A stretch of 32,821 nt of DNA from Treponema sp. (GCA_031267685.1 JAIRYV010000063.1:1-32821); one strand, 5' to 3'; positions 1 through 7,136 are shown, numbered from the stretch's first letter. Translations and numbers: made by a program. The notes: a model not told the origin generated them from the sequence alone.

Positions 1-5
1 ACTTG

Positions 6-43
6 GGTGTCTGACACCTAAGTGTCATAAAGTGTCTGACACT
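6..43. repeat. Two GTGTCTGACAC palindromes upstream of RAYT
   Basis: Two copies of the 11-base palindrome GTGTCTGACAC (7-17 and 32-42), each extended by one complementary base on both sides (GG..CC and AG..CT), with a half copy (AGTGTC) between them. The same motif recurs at 630, 2304, 5610, 5631, 5676 and 6418. The position next to a Y1-type REP transposase suggests these are its REP-like targets; that link is inference. Confidence 0.8.
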
Positions 44-90
44 TGAAACACTATTAAAGCAAAATCGTCATCTAGTTCCATATAGAGGGT

Positions 91-612
91 ATGAGAGGAC
101 TAAGAATCTTAATAGAGAACGCCACCTACCACGTCACGTCCAAAATCGATCATGACGCGATGGCTCTCCACGAAGCGGAGTTCAAACAAATGTTTCTGGA
201 CTTCGTCGAAAAAGCAAAAAAGAAGTTCCATTTTGAGCTTTGGAACTTCACGATTATGGATAACCATATCCATTTTCTCATAAAACCGGGCAAAGGTGTC
301 TCTTTATCCCAGATTATGCAGTGGATAAAAGGTAACTTTGCGAAAAAGTGGAACAAAATGCACCATATTCATGGTCATTTGTGGGGAGAACGTTTTTTCT
401 CAAGGATTATTCGAGATGAACGCCAGTTTAAGCAGGTATCCGAGTATATCGATAACAATCCGGTGAAAGCGCATTTGGTAGCAGATGCGAAAGACTGGGA
501 GTTTGGTGGGTTGTTTCACAAGTTACGGAGGATAGTTGGGCTTATCGATGAGCTGGTGACCGGCAAGCTGTTTTTCCCGGCAAGTGTTCCATTAGCACCT
601 TGCCAGCCATGA
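91..612 (+). CDS. REP-associated tyrosine transposase (RAYT, Y1_Tnp family)
   Basis: The 173-aa product matches the IS200/RAYT-type Y1 transposase fold, single-strand DNA nucleases that act on REP hairpins. Visible signatures are the HUH motif in NHIHFLIKP (about residues 58-66), a conserved GHLWGERFFSRII stretch (about 95-107) and the catalytic-tyrosine helix with YIDNNPVKA (about 120-128). The length is normal for the family, so the gene looks intact. It is flanked on both sides by GTGTC(T/A)GACAC palindromes (7-42 and 630-640), the arrangement expected for a RAYT with its cognate repeats. No strong ribosome binding site is seen; GAGGG sits very close to the ATG. Family assignment is firm; the substrate link is inference. 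Confidence 0.9.
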   Translation: MRGLRILIENATYHVTSKIDHDAMALHEAEFKQMFLDFVEKAKKKFHFELWNFTIMDNHIHFLIKPGKGVSLSQIMQWIKGNFAKKWNKMHHIHGHLWGERFFSRIIRDERQFKQVSEYIDNNPVKAHLVADAKDWEFGGLFHKLRRIVGLIDELVTGKLFFPASVPLAPCQP

Positions 613-628
613 CATGATGTCAGCTAAC

Positions 629-641
629 GGTGTCAGACACT
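629..641. repeat. GTGTCAGACAC palindrome downstream of RAYT
   Basis: One GTGTCAGACAC palindrome 17 bases after the RAYT stop codon, followed by a half copy (TAGACACTA). With the copies at 7-42 it brackets the transposase gene. A short reading frame starting inside it is not believed to be a gene. Confidence 0.8.
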
Positions 642-733
642 ATAGACACTATGCGTACAAGCTTACCTTTGCTGAACATCGACAGGCTAAAGGAGATTAT
701 AATCCTGTTAAGGCTAGAAGAAAAGGCCACTTC

Positions 734-1588
734 TTATATCTTGAACGCCGCTAACTTTTCAAGACGGATGCGCAGGGTTTTGAGGTCGTCCCATGTAGGG
801 CGCTTGAGGCTGGAGTCATGCAGAAGGGCACTAGGGTGGTACATCGGGAAGAGGGGAATCTTAGCACATTCGATAAAGTGGCCGTGAAGATTTTTGATGC
901 TGTTTGTGGTTTTGACCATGGCTTGCGTTGCGACTCGTCCGGCACAGAGAATCACGCGGGGCTTGAGAAGCGCGATTTGCCGCGTGAGAAAGGGCGCACA
1001 GGCCGCTATTTCTTCTGGGAAAGGGTCGCGGTTATGTGGAGGGCGGCATTTTACCACATTGGCTATAAAGCAGTTCTTTTCCCGCGAAAGGTCGATGGAT
1101 GCCAGCATTTTGTCAAGGAGCTGGCCAGCTTCTCCCACAAAGGGCCTGCCGGACTTGTCTTCGTTTTCACCTGGGCCTTCGCCAATAACAAGTACAAGCG
1201 GTGCGGACACGCCTTCGCCCGGTACAGCGTTGGTACGGGTCGCGTGCAAGGGGCAGGCGGCACAGGTGGCGATATCCGCGGCTATAGCTTCAAGCGTACC
1301 TATACCCGCCTCATCGTTACTGCTAGACTCGCCATTACCGGCAACAACGTTGTTACTGATGCTAATGGCGTTACCAGCAGTAACGTGAGGCTCATCGGGC
1401 TGAGCGATGGCTTTGGGCTGGCTTTCGAGCAGAGGTGCTTGCGGCGCGGCTTGCTCTGCTACCACAGGCACAGCACTTTCGTCATCGGTGAACTGATGTG
1501 TCATGGTTTGGCTTTTATAGCCGGAGCACAGATAGGCGCTGGCAAGGTCGAGGAATTCAGCTATGCGTGTCTTTTGTTCAATAGTCAT
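734..1588 (-). CDS. Uracil-DNA glycosylase, family 4 type with Fe-S cluster
   Basis: This 284-aa protein should remove uracil from DNA in base excision repair. The catalytic domain fills residues ~98-284. Motif A is GEGPGENED (136-144) followed by GRPFVGEAG, and motif B is YHPSALL (250-256). Four cysteines (C109, C112, C181, C197) are placed as in the [4Fe-4S]-binding family 4 enzymes. The first ~95 residues are an Ala/Gln/Ser/Asn-rich extension of low complexity, common in longer bacterial versions (UDG/DNA-polymerase-like). The gene starts 12 bases after the ruvA stop on the same strand, so the two DNA-repair genes probably form one transcript. Motif A has Gly where many members have Ala (GEAPG); this is a mild substitution. 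Confidence 0.9.
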   Translation of the reverse strand: MTIEQKTRIAEFLDLASAYLCSGYKSQTMTHQFTDDESAVPVVAEQAAPQAPLLESQPKAIAQPDEPHVTAGNAISISNNVVAGNGESSSNDEAGIGTLEAIAADIATCAACPLHATRTNAVPGEGVSAPLVLVIGEGPGENEDKSGRPFVGEAGQLLDKMLASIDLSREKNCFIANVVKCRPPHNRDPFPEEIAACAPFLTRQIALLKPRVILCAGRVATQAMVKTTNSIKNLHGHFIECAKIPLFPMYHPSALLHDSSLKRPTWDDLKTLRIRLEKLAAFKI

Positions 1589-1600
1589 GCTTACGCGCCT

Positions 1601-2194
1601 CTATCTGCTGCTCAGGTAGACAATCGCCTGCTTGAAGAGGCGTTTTTCTTTTTCCGAGCCACTGAGGTCTACTTGAAGCACGGCTTCCGCTTTACTAAGG
1701 GCATCTATGGCAGCGCGACGATCATAGCCCATGCCGATAAGCGCTTCCACAAGATCAGCATAGGGCGTAGCGGCTTGCGGCATTGTGGAGGCAAAGGTCA
1801 GCTTTCCCCTGAGCGTGAGGAGCAGTTTCTGCGCGGTCTTTTTGCCCAACCCAGGAACCGCCTCAAGCCGTCCCAGGTCTTCTTGTTCCAAAGCGCGCTC
1901 CAGTTCCTTTTGTCCAATGCCCCCCATAATCCTGATCGCTCCTTTTGGGCCAATTCCCTCAACCTTGAGCAGTTCCAGAAACGTATTCCGCCGCATCTCG
2001 TCGGCAAAGCCAAAGAGACGCATCTCGTTTTCCTTGTGGGAGAGCCAGGTGAACACTCGCCCCTCTTTATCCACTGATGGCAGAGCATTTACATCTGTGG
2101 CAGGCATGGCAATATCCCACTCAATGCCGCCAGTCTCAAGACGCACGATGTCGCCCAGTTTTTCAGTAATGATTCCCCGGATACTGTTGAACAT
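1601..2194 (-). CDS. ruvA: Holliday junction DNA helicase subunit RuvA
   Basis: RuvA binds four-way DNA junctions and loads the RuvB motor for branch migration. The 197-aa product begins MFNSIRGII, the usual RuvA N-terminus. Two helix-hairpin-helix motifs are visible (VEGIGPKGA near 78-86 and VPGLGKKTA near 113-121), and a C-terminal UBA-like domain III (LVEALIGMGYDRRAA, about 148-162). The frame is open a further 49 codons upstream to 2341, but that stretch encodes no RuvA similarity and contains a GTGTCAGACAC repeat, so I place the start at 2194. A TTGCGC-17-TATAGT promoter ends 6 bases before this ATG and no ribosome binding site is seen, which would give a leaderless mRNA. The glycosylase gene follows 12 bases downstream. 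Confidence 0.93.
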   Translation of the reverse strand: MFNSIRGIITEKLGDIVRLETGGIEWDIAMPATDVNALPSVDKEGRVFTWLSHKENEMRLFGFADEMRRNTFLELLKVEGIGPKGAIRIMGGIGQKELERALEQEDLGRLEAVPGLGKKTAQKLLLTLRGKLTFASTMPQAATPYADLVEALIGMGYDRRAAIDALSKAEAVLQVDLSGSEKEKRLFKQAIVYLSSR

Positions 2195-2200
2195 AGAATG

Positions 2201-2229
2201 ACTATAGAACGCTATGTTTCCTAGCGCAA
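2201..2229 (-). promoter_or_regulatory. Putative sigma-70-type promoter of ruvA
   Basis: On the minus strand TTGCGC (2224-2229) and TATAGT (2201-2206) are separated by 17 bases. The -10 box ends 6 bases before the ruvA ATG, so transcription would begin at or next to the start codon. Sequence-only prediction. Confidence 0.45.
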
Positions 2230-2302
2230 CAGGCCAAGTTGAGTTTACGGTATGTTTTGAAAACTGAACTTTCTTATTTGAGGTTTGTCCCAAGGTCTTT
2301 GT

Positions 2303-2315
2303 GGTGTCAGACACC
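2303..2315. repeat. GGTGTCAGACACC palindrome between paaK and ruvA
   Basis: A perfect GTGTCAGACAC palindrome extended by G/C on each side, in the 177-base gap between the paaK stop and the ruvA start. It belongs to the family clustered in the first 6.5 kb. It is a candidate hairpin affecting mRNA between the two genes; no T-run follows, so it is not a classic terminator. Confidence 0.75.
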
Positions 2316-2371
2316 ATAACAAAGCCACCATGAGGCAGCACTTCTAATACGCACTACATGAAACAGCCTCG

Positions 2372-3685
2372 CTATACGTCTTTTGGCCGATTATCCTGAA
2401 CCCGCTTGGCTTTTCCTTCGGACACTGGCAAACTGCCGCTCTCGTGTAGTTCAACACGTGGGTTAATCGTGATCATGGACTGCAAAGTTTTGCGGATCCT
2501 TTCTTTAAGCGCGTTAAGTGGACGGGTGTCGTCCATAAAGATGCCCAGCCCAACCTCAGTCTTAACGGTGAGCCGGTCCAATACGCCTTCCTTCTCAACC
2601 ACAATCAGGTAGTTATTGCCTACCTCCTTGATCGACATGATGACTTCCTCGATCTGGCTGGGGAAGAGGTTCACACCGTTGATGATGAGCATATCATCGG
2701 TGCGACCAGTGATACGGCGCAGACGACGATGGGTTCTGCCACAAGAACACGGCTCAGTGTAGAAGCCGGTCAAATCGCGGGTACGGTAGCGCAATATGGG
2801 CGACGCTTCACGGCACAGACAGGTAAGCACGAGTTCGCCGACTTCGCCATCAGGGACCGGCTCAAGCGTGTCCGGGTTCACAATTTCAGCGATGTAGCCA
2901 TCTTCCCAGATGTGGAGACCGTCTTTTGTCTGACACTCAAAGGCCACGCCCGGGCCATTCATCTCGGAAAGCCCATAGGAGTTATATACATCAATGTGGA
3001 GCAGGGCCTCAATACGGCGTCGTGTGTCCTCGGAATACGGCTCCGCACCCGCAAAGGCTCGTTTCAGTGCCAGAGACTCGCGCATAACTCCCTCTTCCCG
3101 CATCTTTGCCTCAACGTGAAGCAGAAAACTCGGTGTCGCATGAACCACAGTCGTCCCAAAATCCTGCATGAGCTTGAACTGCCGCGTGGTGTTTCCGGCG
3201 CCGGACGGAATCACGAGCATTCCGACCGCTTCACCGCCAAAGTGAAAGCCTAAGCCACCGGTGAAAAGGCCATAGGTAATCATATTCTGAAACACATCAG
3301 TCTTGTTACACCCTGTGGCATAGATAGAACGCGCCACAAAGTTTGTCCAACGTGCAATATCTTCCTTATTAAAGTAGATTGTTGTGGGTGTTCCGGTGGT
3401 TCCGCTTGAGGCGTGGAGCCGAATCACCTCGTCTTTAGGCACGCTGAGGAAGCCATAGGGGAAGCCGTCGCGCAGGTCATGCTTAGTGGTAAAAGGCACG
3501 CGCCGGATATCCGCGAGGCTCCTGATGTCATCCGCATCGTGGATGCCCGCTTCGCCCAGACGCTTTTGGTAAAATGGCGTTCTCAGGGCCACAGCTACTA
3601 TCTTTTTAAGCTGTTCAAGCTGATACGCTTCCAGTTCTGCGCGGGGAAGCGTTTCCATCCGTTCATTCCAATATTGATAGATCAT
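2372..3685 (-). CDS. paaK: Phenylacetate-CoA ligase (adenylate-forming enzyme)
   Basis: The 437-aa protein is a PaaK-type acyl-CoA ligase that activates an aryl acid with ATP and CoA. Motifs in order: the phosphate-binding loop SSGTTGTPT (93-101), YGLSE (237-241), the adenosine-binding YRTRD (300-304), a CSCGR stretch (313-317) and the hinge GRTDDM (327-332), then INGVNLFPSQIEE. Length and order match the family. The ATG at 3685 is preceded on the minus strand by a GGAG at good spacing. In anaerobic gut bacteria such enzymes often serve aromatic-acid or indole-type 2-oxoacid metabolism, but no partner gene (for example iorAB) is in the window, so the true substrate is open. Confidence 0.9.
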   Translation of the reverse strand: MIYQYWNERMETLPRAELEAYQLEQLKKIVAVALRTPFYQKRLGEAGIHDADDIRSLADIRRVPFTTKHDLRDGFPYGFLSVPKDEVIRLHASSGTTGTPTTIYFNKEDIARWTNFVARSIYATGCNKTDVFQNMITYGLFTGGLGFHFGGEAVGMLVIPSGAGNTTRQFKLMQDFGTTVVHATPSFLLHVEAKMREEGVMRESLALKRAFAGAEPYSEDTRRRIEALLHIDVYNSYGLSEMNGPGVAFECQTKDGLHIWEDGYIAEIVNPDTLEPVPDGEVGELVLTCLCREASPILRYRTRDLTGFYTEPCSCGRTHRRLRRITGRTDDMLIINGVNLFPSQIEEVIMSIKEVGNNYLIVVEKEGVLDRLTVKTEVGLGIFMDDTRPLNALKERIRKTLQSMITINPRVELHESGSLPVSEGKAKRVQDNRPKDV

Positions 3686-3769
3686 TCTGTTCTCCGATTA
3701 GGTTTTCCCGCATTATACACACTTAACGCGACTTGTCGCTACGGTTACAGAGTGAGCGCCACGGATCAC

Positions 3770-3865
3770 GCAATCTATGTAGAAGTTGAGCGCGTGCCAA
3801 CAAACTCGCATGATAAACAGATTGATGTGGCTTGCGAGGAGGAAGCCTTCCACCCATCAGCATAG
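3770..3865 (+). pseudogene. 3'-end remnant of a second 5-formyl-THF cyclo-ligase copy
   Basis: In frame, this piece reads VERVPTNSHDKQIDVACEEEAF and aligns with the C-terminus of the intact cyclo-ligase at 5373-6077 (VECVPTDLYDKQMDVVCAGEAF). Nothing upstream resembles the rest of the enzyme; the remnant abuts the divergently read paaK start. It is part of the ~300-bp duplication described for 3780-4091, so it is a non-functional tail carried along by that duplication. Confidence 0.75.
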
Positions 3866-4091
3866 CATCAGACACCTTTCCACGCATCCAAAAAGTTAAA
3901 TATTTTTGTTGACTCCTCGTGTAAGTCGGTCTACGCTATATCTCATTATATACTATTTCTTGGTTGCTCTACCTTTTGTTTGGTATCAACCTGTAAGGGA
4001 GGTGTTTATGAGTACAATGCTCCTTTTCGTCGGAATGAGCAAGTGGCGGTTTGAAGAAGGTATGTCAGGCTACCTTCTTATGCTGCTATAC
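3780..4091 (+). repeat. Duplicated cassette, copy A
   Basis: A segment of about 310 bases that aligns nearly end to end with 5955-6251, with scattered substitutions and a few small indels. Shared blocks include GCCTTCCA, TTGACTCCTCGTGTAAGTCG, TTTTGTTTGGTATCAACC, ATGAGTACA and TTATGCTGCTATAC. It contains the end of a cyclo-ligase gene, a conserved promoter and the start of a small reading frame. Confidence 0.85.
3909..3937 (+). promoter_or_regulatory. Conserved promoter in duplicated cassette A
   Basis: TTGACT (3909-3914) and TACGCT (3932-3937) are spaced 17 bases apart. The same boxes and spacing occur in copy B (6087-6115, -10 TATGCT), while surrounding bases have diverged. It would drive the small frame at 4009. 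Confidence 0.5.
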
Positions 4092-4307
4092 CGTTCCATT
4101 TTTGGTTGGCGTGAGTATATTTATGCCCTGGCGCTTGTCCAACTGCTTTTTTCATCGCCAAATTCGTTACGATTACTACTTTGCATAGCTCAGAAAGCTA
4201 TGCCTACCACGAAAAGAGGTAGTATGCCGTTGCCTAAGAGCCATAAGCAACAGCTGGATACATCGCCGCTCCTATTATTAGCCCTTTCAGAGGGGGTAGA
4301 GGGCTAA
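4009..4307 (+). CDS. Small unknown protein from duplicated cassette (doubtful)
   Basis: A 99-aa frame beginning MSTMLLFVGMSKWRFEEGM, preceded by a strong ribosome binding site (GGGAGGTG, 4 bases before ATG) and a putative promoter at 3909. The first ~28 codons are matched by copy B at 6169, where a one-base deletion breaks the frame after 7 codons. The remainder (hydrophobic 30-60, then a basic tail) has no recognised similarity and may be chance. The initiation signals are better than the protein, so this may be a decayed gene whose front end survives. No function can be assigned. Confidence 0.25.
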
Positions 4308-4348
4308 CATAAACTTCTATTTTACTACGGTTTTCCATGGCGGTATGA

Positions 4349-5256
4349 TTCCCTATTACATGTGAAATAGACAACGAAAAAGCCATCAAGACTCATGATG
4401 ACCTGTACAACTCATTGACCGAAAACTAGAAGGAATGTTTCAGGATAAATGATACCCTTGCGGATATGAAAGTTGGCAATGGCACAGCACTGTTCTTCGC
4501 AGCACAGTACATCGTGGACATTAATGCTATTAAGCAGACGGGATTGTATACCAGCCACCCTGAAATGCACTAGATCCCCATTGACCCCATGAATGATAAA
4601 AATGGCAATCCTCTGGTACAGATTGAGAATATGGGACGCTCTGGCAGCCAGGTTATTTTCTTCCCCATCACATGTAAAGACCTTGACGCAGCATTTCGAT
4701 ATATTGATTATGTTAACATGCCAGAAGGTATGACGCTGGCTCTGTATGGTATTGAGGGTCAAACCTTTGCCCATAACGCTGCCAGACAGCCCAGGTTCAA
4801 CGCTGATCTGCTGGCGTGCAAGCACAATGGCGACGCCTCATGGGAAGATATTCTGCGTGAAGTAGGCGGTATGGATTACATTTCTAGTCGTCTGTGGTAC
4901 GCTAAACTCAAGACGGTAAGCTCAAGAAGGATTGGTTCGGCGAGGACGGCGTAGGCGAGGCTGACGCCGCTGTGGAGGAGCTGGAAGCGTACAAACTGAT
5001 GCACCCCGCCAAGCAATTACCGGGCTATGCACTCTCGGCTTTTAAGCAGGAGTTCCCGCAGTATGCAAGGGTTAGCGACTTTGCCTTTGAAGGGGAGTTA
5101 GAAAAAACCTACCAGGAACGGGCGTACTTCGCTTCAACAGAGGCCGAAGCGTGCAGGATTCTTACGGACTTTCAAACATATTTTGAAGACCCAGCAAGGT
5201 GGGATCTTCATGGAGTTCCTGAATTTCATGGCACAGAAAGCGACATCGCGTTCTAA
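4349..5256 (+). pseudogene. Broken ABC-transporter solute-binding protein
   Basis: One frame (4349-4951) reads like the C-terminal half of a family 1 extracellular solute-binding protein, including MNDKNGNPLVQIENMG and ITCKDLDAAFRYIDYVN, close in style to the intact protein at 9992-11593 (NPDAAMRYLNWL). That frame contains two TAG stops (4427-4429, 4571-4573). Near 4910-4920 the match moves to another frame, which continues through an acidic stretch and LMHPAKQLPGYALSAF to the stop at 5254-5256. No N-terminal half or signal peptide is present. Truncation plus frameshift makes this a pseudogene of a sugar or oligosaccharide-type uptake lipoprotein. Confidence 0.75.
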
Positions 5257-5372
5257 CGTTAAAAGGCGGGGAACGCCCTGCCTTTTGCCTTTTGAAAAGC
5301 GCATAAAATGGTTTAAAAACGCCGAGTAGCACAACACACACAATCTATGGAGAATAGACATCAAGGTAAAGA

Positions 5373-6077
5373 ATGATAGATACAGCTAAATCGCAGATGC
5401 GTAAAAAAATGAAACAGCAGCTTGCCGTGCTTCACTCCGACGTGTTTTATGACGAAGGTCTCAGAGGCGCATCTTGTATACAGAGGCTGGCACTCTGGAA
5501 GCAGTATGAGACCGTACTGCTTTTTCTTTCCATGCCAGACGAAATCAACACCGGCCCTTTGATTGAGGCCGCGCTCTCAGACGGCAAGCGGGTCTTTGCT
5601 CCCCGCGTGGTGTCAGACACTTCCCGCATGGTGTCAGACACTCCATGTGGAGCGCTGGACGCTATTCCCCGCGTGGTGTCAGACACTCCGCAAAGGAGCC
5701 TGTGTTTCTTTCGCGTGTATGATACGGATGGCCCCTGGCATTACGGCGCGTATCACATACGGGAACCGCTGAACACGCGAGCCGAAGACTGCCTAGACCA
5801 AAAACACTTTCCCGCACTCATCATCGCACCAGGTATGGTCTTTGACCGCGAAGGCCAGCGCCTGGGGCATGGACGGGCTTACTACGACCGGTTCTTCGCA
5901 GGGCTTGATGCACAAGGACTCACGTATGCCACTATCGGGTTTTGCCTGAAAATGCAGGTCGTTGAGTGCGTACCAACAGACCTGTATGATAAACAGATGG
6001 ATGTGGTTTGCGCGGGGGAAGCCTTCCATACCCATCAGCATAGCGCCAAACACCTTTCCACGCACTCAGAAAGTTAA
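5373..6077 (+). CDS. ygfA: 5-formyltetrahydrofolate cyclo-ligase with in-frame repeat insertion
   Basis: The enzyme converts 5-formyl-THF to 5,10-methenyl-THF using ATP in one-carbon metabolism. Family motifs are KRVFAPRV (72-79), GAYHIREP (125-132) and the phosphate-binding GMVFDREGQRLGHGRAYYDRF (154-174; family form RLGxGxGYYDR). The protein is 234 aa while family members are about 180-200. Between APRV and LCFFRV (residues ~79-108) sits an extra ~27 residues encoded by three GTGTCAGACAC repeats, all read in the same frame as VVSDT or MVSDT. The tail after residue 218 is also longer than usual. The catalytic motifs remain intact, so the protein may still work with a surface-loop insertion. 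Its 3' end is duplicated at 3780. Confidence 0.88.
   Translation: MIDTAKSQMRKKMKQQLAVLHSDVFYDEGLRGASCIQRLALWKQYETVLLFLSMPDEINTGPLIEAALSDGKRVFAPRVVSDTSRMVSDTPCGALDAIPRVVSDTPQRSLCFFRVYDTDGPWHYGAYHIREPLNTRAEDCLDQKHFPALIIAPGMVFDREGQRLGHGRAYYDRFFAGLDAQGLTYATIGFCLKMQVVECVPTDLYDKQMDVVCAGEAFHTHQHSAKHLSTHSES
5609..5687 (+). repeat. Three GTGTCAGACAC repeats inside the cyclo-ligase gene
   Basis: GTGTCAGACAC occurs at 5610-5620, 5631-5641 and 5676-5686. Each is preceded by CCCGCGTG or CCCGCATG, so the repeated unit is about 20 bases (CCCGCGTGGTGTCAGACACT). The first two are 21 bases apart and the third is 45 bases further on, multiples of 3 that keep the frame. Confidence 0.9.
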
Positions 6078-6251
6078 ATATGTTTCTTGACTCCTCGTGT
6101 AAGTCGAACTATGCTCTATCTTGTATAGTGCTCTATCTTTTGTTTGGTATCAACCAGTAGGTAAGGTGATGAGTACAGCGCTCTTTTTGTCGGAATGAGT
6201 AAGCGGCAGTTTCAAGAGCGTATGGCAGGCCATATGCTTATGCTGCTATAC
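5955..6251 (+). repeat. Duplicated cassette, copy B
   Basis: Counterpart of 3780-4091. It begins inside the cyclo-ligase C-terminus and runs through a promoter and the start of a small reading frame. Because the complete cyclo-ligase precedes this copy, B is likely the source and A the duplicate. The remaining stretch 6259-6411 holds nothing I can identify. Confidence 0.85.
6087..6115 (+). promoter_or_regulatory. Conserved promoter in duplicated cassette B
   Basis: TTGACT (6087-6092), 17 bases, TATGCT (6110-6115). Conserved with the copy at 3909-3937. It lies just after the cyclo-ligase stop and would drive the frame starting at 6169. Confidence 0.5.
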
Positions 6252-6260
6252 AGAAGATAG
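6169..6260 (+). pseudogene. Frameshifted copy of the small cassette gene
   Basis: Starts ATGAGTACAGCGCTC after an AAGGTG ribosome binding site, matching 4009. A one-base deletion relative to copy A (CTCTTTTTG against CTCCTTTTCG) ends translation within 10 codons. Correcting it restores similarity (VGMSKRQFQERMAGH) up to a stop at 6258-6260. Confidence 0.45.
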
Positions 6261-6411
6261 CTATAAAAACGGTGGTAAACATGGTGTACTAATAGTGATA
6301 GAGAAACGATGATGCTCTGATAGTTGGTGAAGCGTCAAGTTAATCAGCGTTTCCCTAAAACAGAGTGCTTGACTTTACGCCTTCCCCATCCATCAGTTGA
6401 AAAACGAGCGC

Positions 6412-6436
6412 CGTATGGTGTCTGACACTCCATACG
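6412..6436. repeat. REP-like hairpin with GTGTCTGACAC core
   Basis: CGTATGG (6412-6418) and CCATACG (6430-6436) flank a GTGTCTGACAC core (6418-6428), giving an imperfect stem-loop longer than the other copies. It is the last copy of the family seen, 70 bases before the 21-bp array. Confidence 0.7.
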
Positions 6437-6507
6437 ATCGATTCATCTTGAGAAACAAACCATTCTCATTATAATATAAATGGTAATACTGATAAACCGA
6501 CTCGTTG

Positions 6508-6738
6508 CAAACATGTTTGCACGCTATGAAAACATGTTTGCACGCTATGAAAACATGTTTGCACGTCATGAAAACATGTTTGCAGGCCATGAAAACATGT
6601 TTGCACGTCATGAAAACATGTTTGCAGGCCATGAAAACATGTTTGCACGTCATGAAAACATGTTTGCAGGCCATGAAAACATGTTTGCACGCTATGAAAA
6701 CATGTTTGCACGTCATGAAAACATGTTTGCACACATTC
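6508..6738. repeat. 21-bp tandem array with AAACATGTTT palindrome (11 units)
   Basis: Eleven contiguous 21-base units without indels. Each has the invariant half AAAACATGTTTGC, containing the palindrome AAACATGTTT (GCAAACATGTTTGC at unit 1), and a variable 8-base half: ACGCTATG, ACGTCATG or AGGCCATG. Unit order by variable half is CT, CT, TC, GCC, TC, GCC, TC, GCC, CT, TC, end, so the centre is a 42-bp higher-order repeat. The array is free of stops in four frames because 21 is a multiple of 3; the resulting heptapeptide repeats are not believed to be real proteins. It abuts the 5' end of an alkaline phosphatase fragment. Confidence 0.92.
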
Positions 6739-6739
6739 C

Positions 6740-7136
6740 CGATAAGCTCTGCCGGGATATACACTGCGGCGCGATCCTCACAGGAAATCGGCATTGCCAA
6801 ACTCAGCTTTACCCAGTTCCCCGTTGCCGGGCTTACTACCACCACAACACCAGTTCATTTATCACCGCGTCCGCATCCGTCGTAACAGCTAGTGCCACAG
6901 GGAGCAAAACCCTAAGCAGCGTCATCAGCATGGATACAGGGAAAACCAAGTCCTTTAAGACCATTGCCGAATATGCTCATGAATCGGGAATGAAGATAGG
7001 AGTGATATCCTCAGTCAATCTGGATGCCACCCCAGCAGGATTCTTCGCCAAAGTCCCTTCCTGGAGCAGCTACTACGATAGTGCGATACAGATGACGCAA
7101 AGCGGCTTTGAATACTTTTATGTTTACCGCTGCCCA
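6740..7136 (+). pseudogene. Alkaline phosphatase (PhoA family) fragment
   Basis: Up to about 6850 one frame reads IGIAKLSFTQFPVAGLTTT, and from there another frame reads SSFITASASVVTASATGSKT followed by KTIAEYAHESGMKIGVISSV and FEYF. These match the N-terminal third of PhoA-type alkaline phosphatases, including the region of the catalytic serine (family motif DSAxxxTA, here ASASVVTA with the Asp lost). The signal peptide is replaced by the 21-bp array, one frameshift lies near 6850, and similarity ends near 7125. It is a dead fragment. Confidence 0.75.

Noticed and set aside
818..2077. 419-codon plus-strand frame opposite the glycosylase and ruvA
   Set aside because: It is antisense to two well-supported genes, has no recognisable domain and reads as the complement of conserved motifs.
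3413..3769. Plus-strand 150-codon frame starting inside paaK as a full gene
   Set aside because: Most of it is antisense to paaK; only the last ~32 codons (cyclo-ligase tail) have meaning, and they are annotated as a remnant.
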